This document shows, in pieces, positions 45,105 to 59,000 of a stretch of DNA of 64,000 nucleotides. The DNA comes from Tetracentron sinense. Taxonomy: Eukaryota > Streptophyta > Magnoliopsida > Trochodendrales > Trochodendraceae. The position numbers and the translations under genes were made by a program. The DNA lies in NCBI GenBank assembly GCA_015143295.1, contig CM026561.1, positions 39,436,875 to 39,500,874 of the forward strand, written 5' to 3'. Position 1 is the stretch's first letter, and every line of letters starts with the position of its first letter. The notes under the pieces were generated by a model. It had not been told where the DNA came from and made no database searches. It saw only the letters and a program-made list of their open reading frames with translations.

Positions 45105-47186
45105 TGTTGGTGTAATTGGGCTAAATTCTTACACACATAGCCACTTAGCAAATACAAACAGATAATAATGCAGTTAAATAATTAATTAATTAATTAATTA
45201 ATTAATTAAGGTAGAGAATCGCTTCACTGAGAGGTGCTACAAGTGAGACTTTCTTGAAGATAGTCGAAGCCTCCTATGTGCAAGGGATATGGCAGCTCTA
45301 TCTCCGGGATACAACTCAGCTCGGATTCTCTCCGGTCTTCCCAACGAGTTTGCACTACTCGGTAGAAGACGGAGTACTGATCTTCCTTTAGGATGCCCTT
45401 CAAAATAAATATATAAATGTATGTATATCCATTTAATTAGGGTTTGCCTAATTATCCAAGTGTCCTAAAGTCTCATCGGAGATAATCTAATTAATTGGAC
45501 AGTATCCAAAATTACCATTTTACCCCTCAGGGTCTAAGGGTCTGTTTGGTTACAGGTTAAGTCCACTCTGATTTAGTCTAAACCTGTTTTAACCTATTCT
45601 AGAATATGCATGCACCTATTCTGTTGGGTTATAGATTCTAGTTATGTCCAGAATCAAATCTGCACAGAATCAGTTCTGGTTTGGCCAGATTCAATTCTAT
45701 CTTAAGTCTCGTTTGGTTATAGTTTGAAGTTAATCCATTTTAACTTAATCTAAGTTTGTTTTGTGACAAGATTGTACTTAATCTGATTTTATTAGTTCGG
45801 GTTCAGTATGGGTACAAGAACAGGCTTATCCAGATTAATCAATTCCACAAGATACCCCTGATTGGGTCCATCATGTGGATATGGTAGGATCACCCGAAAT
45901 CGGATGGTCACCAAGATGGTTCTGCCCATGTAGGACAGATCCACTGTTCTACTCGATCTGGAATCCCAGATCGAGCAACCGAACAGTATGGACAGTTGAG
46001 AAACCCGAAGGCATTCTGCAACCTCATCAGGAGCTGGACAAAGCTGTCCATTTCCAAGTATCCATGGATCCGGATAGCTTGCTAGGTCTGGTTCTGGATT
46101 CTGGGGCTCTGGATAATGGGTCGGGGTCACCATCTTCTCCATCGAGCTCAAGGACCACCATTAATGGAGATCTCCAGGTTAGGGTCCTCCTAAGAGGTCC
46201 CTGGTACGGAGTCATCCTGATGGAACATGGCTACTCGGAGTAGACTGGACCAGGGTGCACCTACTCTGGTTTGGTGGCTCACTGGCCTCCCTCTTAGCTC
46301 ACTGGACTGGCTCCACGGATCTGGCTCACTAGTCTGGGCTCACGGATCAGGCTCTGGTTTGAGTTCCAACAACTCTCAAACCCTCCCCAAGCCCCTCTAT
46401 TTATAGAGGACCAGGGTCCCCTTGCATGCGCATGGGCTCAACCACCTAGCTAGGCCCTCTTGCACCAGGTAGGCCATATGGCACACAGGGTCAGACCTTG
46501 GTCAAAACAGCCCATCATGGGCCTACACACACGAGCCTGCACCCACTGATCCAAGGCACTCATGAGATCTGATCCACCTGACACACATCAAGGTTCTCAA
46601 ATCGCACTCACGATCCGACGGCCCAGATCAGTTTTAGCCTAAGACTTGATCAACCACTTTGATCATCCGATCAGGGTCAACCTAGATCTACGGTTGAGAT
46701 TAGATCAACGGTTCTGATTTACTCAAAAGAAATAGTGACCCAAGTGACTCGCGACGATGAGCATGTGCGAAGTGCAAAGTGCGCCTCATAGTGCACAAAG
46801 CCCTATGCTTGCACCGCACCCACACCCGCACCCGAGCCCGTGCCCGTGCGTGTATGTGTGCGCCCGCGCTCGCTGCAAGTGCAGCTCGCATACCCTAGTT
46901 ATCGTCTAAAGTAATTGGTGGGTCAAAGTCTCCACCACACGCTTAGTTGTTGACAACTAAGCAAACAATGGGGTAATTAAACTCTTTAGATTTTCTCTAC
47001 TTTTCCGATGTGGGATTAAAGAACTAAGAGAAATGCACTAAAAGTGTGTTTTCTCTCTTTCAAGAGATTAAATACCCAACCTAAACAAAGATTAAATTAA
47101 ATGGGGGTTTTAGTCCATGATTAAAATCAAAACCCCGGATCCTAATGATCCGATTTTTATTAATTTAAAATAATTTTAAATCAACA
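45105..47186 (-). repeat. 3' LTR of the copia element
   Basis: 2082 bp, ends TGTTG..CAACA on the minus strand. It contains recurring CTGTTTGGTTACAG-like blocks and a GC-rich stretch (about 46740-46890). The pair at 51720-53645 is shorter. Confidence 0.85.
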
Positions 47187-50100
47187 ATCCCCCACTTGAT
47201 TTAAAATTAGTAAAGTAATTAAGAATTAAGTAAAACAAATTCGGGCATCTAAGAATATCATGTGCATAGATGTAGGTGTCTTTCAACTTGAACCTACACT
47301 TAGTGCAAACAAATCAAGAAAGGCTAGAAAACCCAGTGGACTATGCCTTGAACTGCAGAACCCGTATTGACCAATCGGATTCGTCACACACACATTCCTT
47401 TTAGAAGATATGTGTACTCATTCAGCTTAGCACTTTAACGTCCATGCATTAACCCCGGTCTTACTGAGAGCTCTAAAGATTTGACCAGAATCTCATAGAA
47501 GGTGACAAACCTTCGACACTCAGAAAAGTGAGTCCATCAAGAGTGCTTCTGCAACACTCCAACCTATTACAGGCCTATAGTTACTCATTAAGAGAATCCA
47601 TTTAAATTCTCAACCTTATCGCAGAATTATCTATAGATCTACTGTCTATAGACTGCACTATTGACATCATCCTTAAGAAGAGACACAACTTGAAATGACA
47701 TTTCATTTATAGTGCATTTGCAGTTTCTTACAAAGTTCGTTATTTCCATTGAACCTGAGAGACTCATCAGGTTGGGTTTTCACCTAGTTCAACTGCTCAA
47801 CTGGCTTCAGTCTCATTCCTCTTGATGTCTTCATCATAAGGTCCGTACCAAGGCCCTTGGACAAGGAGTCAGCCAAATTCTCTTTGGACTTCACATACTG
47901 GATTGCAATTTTTCCATCAGCAATCAGACCCCTAACATGGTTGTGCTTCAAGCGGATCTGTCTGGACTTGCCATTGTAGTTCTCACTATATGCTTTGAGC
48001 ATAGCCGCCTGGTTATCACAATAGATTGTGGCTGCTGGCATTGGTGTCTCCCAGATTGGCACATCAACCAGAATACTCTTGAGCCATTCAGCTTCTTCTC
48101 CAGCTGACGATAGTGCAATGAACTCTGATTCCATAGTGGAATGAGTTATGCAAGTCTGCTTCTTGGACTTCCAGGAGATGACTCCTCCTCCCATCGAGAA
48201 GATCCATGCAGTGACCGACTTTGATTCGTCTGGGCATGAATTCCATATCGCGTCACTAAAACCTTCAAGCACGGCAGGTGATCTTCCATGTGCAGAGCAT
48301 AGGACAATGTACCCTTCAGGTATCTCAGAATTCTGATCAATGTTACCCAGTGCAATCGACCAGGGTTACTGGTATATCTGCATAACATCCCCACTGCTTG
48401 AGCTATATCCGACCTCGTGCAATGCATTACATACATTAGACTACCAATTATCTGCAAGTACTCCAGTTGAGAAACACTTCTGCTTTCATTCATTGTTAGT
48501 TTAATACTTGAATCAACTGGCGTAGGAGCTGGAGTACAATCAAACTGATTGAACCTCCTAAGAATCTTCTCAATGTAGCTTGACTGAGAAAGCGCAATTC
48601 CTTCGTTGCTCCTAATAATCTTGATTCCAAGTATAACGTCTGCTTCGCCCATATATTTCATATCAAAGTTAGACTATAGGAACTCCTTTGTGTTAGCAAG
48701 ACTTTGATCATTCGTTCCGAATATAAGCATGTCGTCAACATATAAGCAAATTATCACCCAGAGTTGTCTCTGAATTTGCTATATACACACCACTGTTGAC
48801 TTGATACCCATTAGCTAGAAGGACACTTCTGAATTTATCATGCCACTATTTTGGAGCTTGCTTCAATCCATATAATGATTTCAGAAGTTTGCAGACTTTA
48901 TTCTCGTTCTTTGGCGGAACATATCCTTCAGGCTGATCCATGTATATTTCTTCTTCAAGATTGTTATTCAGGAATGCAGTTTTGACATCCATCTGACGAA
49001 TGATCAAATCCTTGATTGAGGCCAACACAATCAACATCCTAATGGTGGTTAACCTAGCCACAGGGGCATAAGTGTCAAAGTAATCAAAACTCATTCGCTG
49101 TCTGAAGCCCTTCACAACCAGTCTAGCCTTGAACTTTTCTATGGATCCATCTTGTTTCAATTTCTTCTTGAAGATCCACTTGCACCCTATTGTCTTGTTT
49201 CCAGGAGGTAGGTCCACCAAGATCCAAGTGTTGTTAGAGTTGATAGAGTGCATCTCATCATCCATTGCCTCTTCCCAAGGATCTGCGTCTTTAGACATCA
49301 TTGCTTCAGTGTAGCTTGTTGGATACTTCTCGATCAGACAAATATACTTAGGGCCAAAATTTTTTTGGAATTCTTGGTCGAGTACTTCTTGGTTCAGAAA
49401 GAACTGGGTCTTCAGGCTCTTTCCGCTTAGAACTGGATTCCGGTTGGTCCCCCACTACTTCTTGACTTCTCTTGTATGGGAACACAGTTTCAAAAAATTC
49501 AGCACCAATAGCTTCCACAACCGAGTGTGGTGCTGGAGTTTCCAGATTTAGAAATCTATACGCTTTGCTTGACATTGAGTAGTCAATGAAGACGCGGTCA
49601 GTACCTCTGGTTCCTATCTTGGGGTTATTCAAGTTAGGCAATCTTATTTGGGCTAGACAACCCCAAACCCTAAGGTACTGTAAATTGGATTTTCTTCCCT
49701 TCCAAAATTCATATGGAATTGATTCTGCTTTCCGTTAAGGAACTCTGTTGAGAATGTAACAGGCTGATAGAAGTATTTCACCCCAAAAATTGGTGGAGCA
49801 CCGGAGCTGGTTAGCATGGTATTAACCATTTCTGTCAGAGTTCTGTTCTTTCTTTCTGCAACGCCATTTTACTATGGTGCAGTTGTCTCGTGACGAATCC
49901 CGTTATCTTCACAAAACTTAACGAATTCTGAATCAAGATATTCACCACCTCTGTTAGTTCTAAGTATCTTGATTCTAGCTTCCTGAAAATTCTCAACTTC
50001 TGACTTGAAAACCTTGAATTTCTCAAATGCTTCATCTTTAGTTCGGATGAGGAAAACATGCGTGTATTGAGAGGCATCATCGATGAATGTGATAAAATAT

Positions 50101-51719
50101 ATTTTCCCTCCTCTTGACTGTACACTAGTCATTTCACATATATCATTGTGAATAAGCTCGACTAGCTTCGATTCTCTCTCTACACCCTTGAATGGAGGTC
50201 TCACAATTTTACACTTACTGCAGACAATACGTTTTTCATGCTTATCACTGGATGCATTAGCTATTAGTCCTTGATTGGTCATAGATTTTATTTTCTTGAA
50301 ATTAATATAACCTGGCCTACCATGCCATAACTCAAAGGACTCAGTGATATAAGCAGAAATAACTGAAGTTTCATTCATAGTGTTGAACTTGAACATTCCC
50401 CATACAAGGTATCCTTTCCCGATAAATATTTCATTTCTAGTTACAACGACCTTGTCGGACTCAAAAACCAGCTTGTATCTAAACTTGCCGATCAATGCTG
50501 CCGAGACAAGGTTCTTTCGGATGTCAGTTACGTGCAAAACGTCTTTCAGTTCAATAATATTCCCTAAGGTAAATTTCAGCTTCACCACTCTCTTTCCTGC
50601 GACCTTCGAAGATGAAGAGTTGCCCATGAACATATTCATTCCTTCCCCCACTAGTTCATAGGAATCGAACATGTCCTTGTCACTGCAGACGTGACGGGTG
50701 GCTCCAGTATCAATCCACCACTCAGCCTCTTCTCCAATCAGATTAGCCTCAGTCACAACTGCGACCATGTTGACATTGTTTTTTTTCTCTTCCTTCTTCA
50801 CAAACATCCTCTTCTTCTGAAAATTTCCACTCTTGTTAATCTTGCAGTTCTTGGCATAGTGCTCCATCTTACCATAAGAGTAACACTCCACATCCTTCTT
50901 GAAATTTCCGGATTTATTGTTGTTGCTACTGTTGTTGCTGTTGCTGTTGTTGTACGGACCCTTCTTCTTCTCAAACTTCTCTATCCTCTTAAACTTTTTC
51001 TTTCTCGGTTGAAACTTCTTCGATTGATGTGAATCAACCATATGAGCCTTAGCAATCGGCTCCTCCTTGTCCCGCTTCCTGCACTCTTCTTCTACCCTGA
51101 CATAGTGCAACAGGGTTTTCAAGATTTCAGTCTTTCTTCTTGTGCATCAACTTCGAGTGATACTCCTTCTAGGATGAAGGAAACTTAGCAATGATAGGGT
51201 TGACATGGAAGGTTTCATCCAGAACCATTCAAGCCGAGGTAACCGCATCCATTATCTTTTGTAGCTCTTGTATCTGCTCCATTATGGTCTTTCCATCAAC
51301 CATCTTAAATTCCAAGTAGTTTACAACATGGAATTTCTTTGTTCCAGACTCCTCTGCTAGGTAGACTAGCTTCAACACCTCCCACAAGTCTCCAGCTTGC
51401 TTGGTCTTACTTGAGTGTTGTTCATATAGTTGGTCCGACAGTGAGTTGAGGATGTGATTCCGGGCTGTATCATCATCCTCAATCCACCTTTGCACTTGTG
51501 CAGTAGCATAATCCAAATCTATTTCAGCAATGTTGGGATCTTCTGGAATTTTCAGACACTCCTCTGTGAGGACATAATCAACCTTCGATTACTTCAAGAA
51601 AAACTTCATCCTCTACTCCCAGAGGTAGAAGCTATTTCCATCGAATCGAGGCATCGGCTCTGTCTAGTTCAGTCCTCGCATTTGCAAAGTACCCATGGAG
51701 ATAGACTATATCTTCAAAT

Positions 51720-53645
51720 TGTTGGTGTAAATGGGCTAAATTCCTACACACATAGTCACTTAGCAAATACAGACAGATAATAATGCAATTAAATAAATAA
51801 TTAATTAATTAAGGTAGAGAATCGTTTCACTGAGAGGCGCTACAAGTGAGTCTTTCTTGAAGATAGTCGAAGCGTCCCATGTGCAAGGGATATGGCAGCT
51901 CTATCTCCGGGATACAACTCAGCTCGGATTCTCTCCGGTCTTCCCAACAAGTTTGCACTACTCGGTAGAAGACGGAGTACTGATCTTTCTTTAGGATGCC
52001 CTTCAAAATAAATATATAAATATATATACCCATTTAATTATGGTTTGCCTAATTATCCAAGTGTCCTAAAGTCACATCGGATTTACAGTAATAGATAATC
52101 TAATTAATTGGTCAATATCCAAAATTACCATTTTACCCCTCAGGGTTTAAGGGTCTGTTTGGTTACAGGGTTAGGTCCACTCTGATTTGGTCTAAACCTG
52201 GTTTAACCTATTCCAGAATAGGCATGCACCTATTCTGTTTGGTTACAGACTTTGGTTCTGGCCAGAATCAAATATGCATAGAATCAGTTCTGGTTTGGCT
52301 AGAATCAATTCTACCTTAAGTCCCGTTTGGTTACAGTTTTAAGTTAATCCATTTTAACTTAATCCAAGTTTGTTTGGTGACAAGAATGTACTTAATCTGA
52401 TTTTATTAGTTCGGGATCAGTATAAGTACAAGAACAGGCTTGTCCAGATTAATCAATTCCACAAGATACTCCTGATTGGGTCTATCATGTGGATATGGTA
52501 GGATCACCTGAAATCGGATGGTCACCAAGATGGTTCTGCTCATGTAGGACAGATCCACTGTTCTACTCGATCTGGAATCCCAGATCGGGCAACCAAATAG
52601 TATGGACGGTTGAGAAACCCAAAGGTTTTGTAACCTCATCAGAAGCTGGACAAAACTGTCCATTTCCTGGTATCCATGGATCTAGATCAATCCGGATAGC
52701 CTGCTGGGTCTGGTTCTGGGTTCTAGGCCTCAGGATAATGGGTCAGGGTCACCATCTTCTGCATCGAGCTCAAGGACCACCATTAATGGAGATCTCCAGG
52801 TTAGGTCCTCCTAAGAGGTCCCTGGTACGGAGTCATCCTGACGGACTATGGCTACTCGGAGTAGACTGGACCAAGGTGCACCTACTCTGATCGGGTGGCT
52901 CACTGGTCTGGGCTCACGGATCAGGCTCTGGTCTGAGTTCCAACAACTCTCAAACCCTCCCCAAGCCCCTCTATTTATAGAGGACCAAGGTCCCCTTGCA
53001 TGCGCATGGGCTCAGCCACCTGGCTAGGCCCTCCTGCACCAGGTAGGCCACATGGCACATAGGGTCAGGCCTTGATCAGAGCAGCTCATCATGGGCTTGC
53101 ACGAACTGGTCTGCACCCACTGATCCAAGGCACTCATGAGATCTGATCCACCTGACACACATCAGGGTTCTCAGATCGCACTCGCGACCCAAGCAACTTG
53201 CGACGATGCGTACGTGCAAAGTGCAAAGTGTACCTCATAGCGCCCAAAGCCCTATGCCCGCACTCACACCCGCACCCGACCCCGACCCCGAGCCCTTGCC
53301 TGTGCGTGTGCGTGCGTGCCTAAGCTCACTACGAGCGCAGCTCGCGCACCCTAGTTATCGTCTAAAGGAATTGGTGGGTCAAAGTCTCCACCAAACGCTT
53401 AGTTGTTAACAACTAAGCAAACAAGGGGGTAATTAAACTCTTTAGATTTTCTCTACTTTTCCGATGTGGGACTAAGAAGTAAGGAAATGCACTAAAAGTG
53501 TGTTTTCTCTCTTTCAAGAGATTAAACATCCAACTTAAACAAAGATTAAATTAATGGGGTTTTAGCCCATAATTAAAATCAAAACCCCGGATCCTAATGA
53601 TCCGATTTTTAATAATTTAAAACAATTTTAAATCAAAAATCAACA
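51720..53645 (-). repeat. 5' LTR of the copia element
   Basis: 1926 bp, aligned from end to end with 45105-47186. The motif TCCCACATCGGA (minus strand, near 53460) is common in plant LTR promoters. Confidence 0.85.
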
Positions 53646-53650
53646 CCATA

Positions 53651-54390
53651 TAGGGTGTGATGACTGATATATCCACCTCGTCTCTCTCTCTATATACTTT
53701 TTTGCATTTTTAGTCCAGAGAAAATAACAAAACTTGATTTCCTCATGTAGATCAAAAAGAGTTGAATCGTTAAGCTTATGTAAAGTTCCCGTGGCTTTAA
53801 GTGCTTTTGGGGAATCTGTAATGAAGATTCCTCCATGGAAAGCGATATCCAAGAGACTTGGAAGATTTTCACCCAGGAAGGTGATCCAAACTAGAGCTAG
53901 ATTTTTTTTTAAAAAGGTAAAATCTCCAGAATTAGAGCCAAAACAGGATCTTGAGCAAATGTAAGATCAGCTAAAAGAGAAGGCGCCCTAATGTTTCAGA
54001 ACATTGAATCTATTTTTTCAGAATACTCGAGCTCTAAAAGGTGATTCCAAAGCACTATTGATTTAGGGGTCGTTTGGAATCAATTAATTTATGGCGATTC
54101 TCTATTTTGAAAAAGATTTCTTTTTTAATTTTAATTTTTATTATCAATTTTGTGGCATTTGACAACTGTTTGTTTAATCAAATTGTGAAGAACAATGATA
54201 ATAGAATTATGTTTGGATTAAAAAAAAATTAGTCAGCACATTTATAAGTGAGATAAAATAATAGGTTTTTTCCCTAGATACACTTAGGGTTATTTGGACG
54301 ATCCAAAATACATCTCATTTTCAAATATTTATTTTTATATACCCAATAGTTGAGAGGAAAAATTTGAGCATCTCCACAGGGGAAAAGTTG
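53651..54390. other. Spacer between copia element and L1
   Basis: No gene recognised. A segment starting AGGGGTCGTTTGGAA (about 54066) resembles one end of a common plant MITE, but no partner end was found. Confidence 0.4.
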
Positions 54391-54523
54391 CTGCTCTCTT
54401 GTAGAGCGTTTCCTTCTCTCTTAGTTCTCTGGTAGAGCTTTTGAGCTTTCCCTTTCCTCAGCTGCAGTTAGGTCATTTTTTCAGGAAGTATGCGACAGTT
54501 TTTCTTGTTCTCTAGGTTTAGTT

Positions 54524-56068
54524 ATGGACGAATTGCACAACCCCTCGGCGACAAGAATTCTGACGAAGCGTTTTAAGCAACAGTTCACCCTTCAATATCT
54601 TCAAGATACGATTGATATCCCAATGGAGTCCATAGAAGCTGGTTGCAAAGAGTACAAGTGGAGCATCATAGGCAGTCTGGTTACGAATCGGACGGTTAAT
54701 ATGTCGGCGACAAAGAAAACGCTCATTCGAGCTTGGAATTCTCGGTCTCCTATGAGCTCTGTGGATTTGGAGAATGGTTTTATTTTATTTAGGTTTTCGT
54801 CAGAAAGTGAGTTGAATCAGGTGTTTTCCCATCAACCGTGGTGTTTTAACAGCCATCCTTTGATGATGAAGAAATGGTGTCCGGATATTTTGGTGAAGGA
54901 TCTCCGGCTTACTACCCTGCCCTTATGGATACAGATTTATGGCTTACCGCCTGAATATCTCCTGTTCGAGATGGGTTTAGCTATTGCGGGGCGCATGGGG
55001 GAGTTAATAGAGGCGAACCTTCCTAAAGACAGAGTTGAACAGGGTAAGTTTCTTCGTATCAGAGTTCAGGTAGATATAAATAATCCCCTCCGACCGTTTG
55101 TCACTGCAACTTTGATCCAAGGAGATGGTAATTTTTCCGGTGGTGTATGAAAGATTACCCTCTTTTTGTTATCATTGTGGTTGCATAGGTCATGATAACA
55201 AGCACTGTTTGGCCTTGAGGATTGGTTCTGAAGAGGGACGCCAGTCAATGTCTCAAGGTTCCGATCTCTTCGGTTCGTGGATGAGAGCTGAAAACTTTAA
55301 CTTTTCATCATGGCCCCTCGGAAATCTCATCAACGAAGTTCAAAAGCAACCGAAGAGAGTCTCAGTGCACCAGAGAAGAAGGCATTGTCTCAGTGGCAGG
55401 TGAGTCGAGTAAGGCCGACAAGGAAGACGCCTTCGTCAAAGATGTGGCAGAGAGTAGTGGCACGTGGAGGATCAGGACCACGGGGTGGGTCGAGAGCAGG
55501 CGGCGGTTGTCCTCTTTAAGGAAGAGATGACTTATGAGGGCATGACACATGGAGAGGTGGATCAGGGTATCAATGATGAGGATATGCTCCGCTCCCACGT
55601 ATCCATATGGTGCCAGACAGTAAACGCAAAGTACCTCCATTTTCCAAAAGACGACATGGTGAGCCAGGTACTGAGTTCTTAAATAATATTCATTCTTTGA
55701 ACAGTGGGGAGTTTGGTTTCAAAGATAATCAATGTTAGGGTGAGGATAAAGGGTCGCATGAGATTGGCATGGGTCCCGCCAATGAGGGTTCAATGCCACC
55801 CAAACCCGTTGATGTTTCTCTCGGTTATGAAATTAAAAGCCCATCTGAGGGCCTTGTAGAGGCTTTTCCATCCACTTATTTTAGGGCCCATTCATCAAAT
55901 AAGGGCTTCAACTCTTCTAGACACATTGTTTTATCATGCCCCCCATTAGTAATTGGTCTAGCCAATGAACGAAAGTTAGCAGATACACACATAGGGATGT
56001 CCAAGACAAAAGTTTTTTCTTCCTTTGAAGCTTTTGATCAGTTTTCATCTGGGGTGTCTGCCAAGTAG
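54524..56068 (+). pseudogene. L1 ORF1: RNA-binding protein with zinc knuckle
   Basis: Nucleic-acid chaperone of the L1 particle. The first frame (54524-55150, 208 residues) holds the plant L1 N-terminal domain (DUF4283-like, with LFRFSSESELNQVF and PWCFNSHPLMMKKW). A +1 shift near 55135 moves to a frame with the zinc knuckle FCYHCGCIGHDNKHC (C-x2-C-x4-H-x4-C). A variable tail follows through further frame changes to about 56068, where a QFSSGVSAK end precedes ORF2 by 18 bases. Coding has decayed. Confidence 0.75.
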
Positions 56069-56085
56069 CAGCCACCCCATGCACC

Positions 56086-59000
56086 ATGATCGTCATTGCT
56101 TGGAACTGTCAAGGGTTGGGCCAACCTAGGACAGTTCGTATTTTGAAGGAACTTATCCTTCGTTTTAGGCCTGATGTGGTGTTTTTAATGGAGCCAAAGA
56201 ACAATAATCATAAAGTTAAGGAGGTGATGAAATCAATCAACATGGGGAATGTGTTCATTGTAGACCCAGTGGGGCATTCCGGAGGGCTTGCCTTATGCTG
56301 GATCGATGGGCTGACTGTTTCTATTTCTAAAGCTAATCAAAACATTATTCATTCGACTGTGTCGGGTGAACCGGGAATGGGCACGTGTGATATTTATTTT
56401 GTTTATGGGCCTACTAATGATCAAGCTAGATATGCCTTATAGGAAGAGCTGGCAACAAGGGATCGTCATCAGAATTCTCAATGGGTTTTGCATGGGAGAC
56501 TTTAATGATATTCTAGATTTCGAAGAGAAGAAGGGTGGTAATTGGACTTTCCAGTGGCAGATGGCTCACTTTCAAGATATGGTTTCAGAGGCTAATCTAA
56601 TGGATTAGGGCTTCCAAGGGCCTGCTTACACTTGGTCAAACAAAAGGAAGGAACCTGGGTACATAGCGGCTCGTTTAGACCGGGTGTTTGCTAATCCGTC
56701 GTGGCGGCTTAAATTTCCTTCATCGATAGTGCGGGTGCAGCCAACCATAGGATCCAATCATAGCCCAATTGTGCGATCTACGGATTTTCCAAAGCATTGA
56801 TTCCAAAAAATATTTCTATATGAGCAAATGTGGGACAAGCATGATGGGTGTAAAGGGGTGGTTAATCAAGCGTGGGCATCAGAGTGCAGGGGTTCTCCTA
56901 TGGCTCAGTTTACCAAGAAGTTATCTAGATGTAGCGAGGCTTTAACTGTTTGGAAAAAAGAACTTTTGGGAATTTATATGCCAGGAAAACATCTGTGATT
57001 CAGCAGCTCGCTAATCTGCAAGGTTCGGAGCAGACTAGTGCAAACAGACTTCTTCAACAACACCTGAAGTGTGATCTTGATAAAACATATTCTCAAGAAG
57101 AGGTTCATTGGCGTCAAAAATCAAGGGCCGATTGGCTTGCATTAGGAGATCGTAACACAAAGTTCTTCCACACCTCGGCTATTCAGGGAAGGCAAAGAAA
57201 TTCGATTCTTGCTTTAAAAAAATGAGGCAGGAAATTGGGTTTCTTCGGAGGCGGATATTGCAGCCTTGATAAATAACCATTTCATCGATCTTTTTACCTC
57301 TTTCACTCAAGCGGGTCTTGAAGACGTTGTTTCTACTGTGAGGCGAAGTGTGTCTGCGACCATGAATGCTGCTTTATGCAGGGAGGTTTCGATGGAGGAG
57401 ATTAAAAGGGCGGTGTTCAATTTGGGGCCTCTGAAGGCCCCAGGCCTAGATGGGATGTTGGCAAGTTTTTACCAGCAACATTGGGAGATCATTGGCCAGG
57501 ATTTTAGTAAGGCGATAATCAGTTTCTTCGAGGAAGGGAGTCTTCTTAAAAGCTTCAATTTCTCCCACATAGTGTTAATCCCTAAGGTCAGTCATCCTAA
57601 AGAGATCAATAATTTCAGACCTATTAGCTTATGTAATACAAGTTATAAGGTAATATCAAAAATTTTAGCTTCATGGCTTCGAGAGTGTCTGGGGGAGATT
57701 ATAGATCCTGCCCAATCGGCCTTCATTCGGGGTCAACAAATTGCTGATAATATTCTAATAGTGCATGAAATTGCCCATTCTCTTAAGAAGAAATTACAAG
57801 GGTCCCAATAAAGGATGGCGGTTAAGCTTGACATGAATCATGCTTATGATCAGGTGGAGTGGTCGTTCCTCTTGGCTATGATGGATAGGATGGGGTTTTG
57901 TACTAAATGGGTTAACTGGATTCAACAATGTATATCGACAATGGAATATGCGGTTCTTATAAACAGCGAAGCTCAAAGGATTATTACTCCATCGAGGAGG
58001 TTAAGACAAGGGGACCCGTTGTCCCCTTATCTTTTTCTAATAGTGGCCGAAGCTCTCTCTCAACTCTTGTATCAAGCCGTGGAGCAGAATCAGTTAAGTG
58101 GTATCCAGGTGGCTAGGGGGCCCCTCTTATATCTCACTTATTCTTTGCTGATGACTATATGGTTTTTCTTGAAGCCAGTACAACGGAATCCGAAGCTTTG
58201 ATTCAGATTCTTCACAAATATGAGCTTGCCTCAGGCCAAAAGGTAAATAAAAAACAAAAAATGGTTTGTTATTTAGTACTAACACCCCTAGGCATTTTCG
58301 CAGGATCATAGCAAGGGTCTTCAACATCCGGAATTTATCTGTTCCTCATAAGTACTTGGGTATTCCTTTAGATTTCAGCGGGTCTAAAGTGAGGATTTTT
58401 GATCAACTTAAACAGAGAGTTATGAGACGGATTCAAGGGTGGAAGGGGAAGTTGTTAACTCAAGCGGGTAGGGGAATTTTGATTCAATCTATTGCCCAAG
58501 CAATTCCGGTGTACGCGATGAGTTGCTTTAAGCTTCTATTACGATTGTTACATGATCTCAATTCGGCTACAACTAGATTTTGATGGAATATTGAGCAGGT
58601 GTGGAAAATTCATTGGGTAGGGTAGAGTTCTCTTTGCAAATCAAAAGCGGACAGAGGTATGGACTTCCGGGATCTTCAAGCTTTCAATTTGGGCCTCCTA
58701 GCCAAACAAGGGTGGAGGATTCTCACTCAACCTCAATCCTTATGGGCTAAGATCTTTAAATCTATATATTTTCCACGGTCTACGTTTTTGGAGGCAAAAG
58801 TGGGGTCATGGCATTCTTGGGCTTGGCGCATTCTTTTGGCCGGAGGGCAGTGGTGGAGAAGGGGTACAGGTGGCAAATTGCTATAGGTGAGCAAGTGAGG
58901 GCTAGCACTGACCCTTGGTCACCACAACATCCTCAGTTCAAACCCATTCCTCTCCTTGGTGAGTCTATTGCAACTGTCCGGGTGTTGGAGTGGAGAAACA

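Larger units (their letters stand above)
45105..53645 (-). mobile_element. Ty1/copia LTR retrotransposon with both LTRs
   Basis: A fossil in minus orientation. The exact 5-bp duplication CCATA is at 45100-45104 and 53646-53650. The 5' LTR is 51720-53645 and the 3' LTR 45105-47186, each reading TGTTG..CAACA on the minus strand. A purine tract (AAGTGGGGGA) precedes the 3' LTR. Internal parts in order: gag with an Asn-rich region and a zinc-knuckle-like motif, protease (WWIDTGATRHV), integrase, RT (CKWIFKKKL, KARLVVKGF, MDVKTAFLN) and RNase H (ISWKSKKQTCITHSTMESEF). The PR-INT-RT-RH order is that of copia. It is broken, with several breaks in the coding region. The LTRs have diverged visibly and differ in length, so the insertion is moderately old. 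Confidence 0.9.

Noticed and set aside
45792-46243. Open frames on both strands of about 120 residues
   Set aside because: They fall inside the copia LTR, which is non-coding. The second LTR holds similar shadows.
46700-46891. Arg/Ala-rich ORF
   Set aside because: Product of a GC-rich low-complexity tract in the LTR, not a protein.
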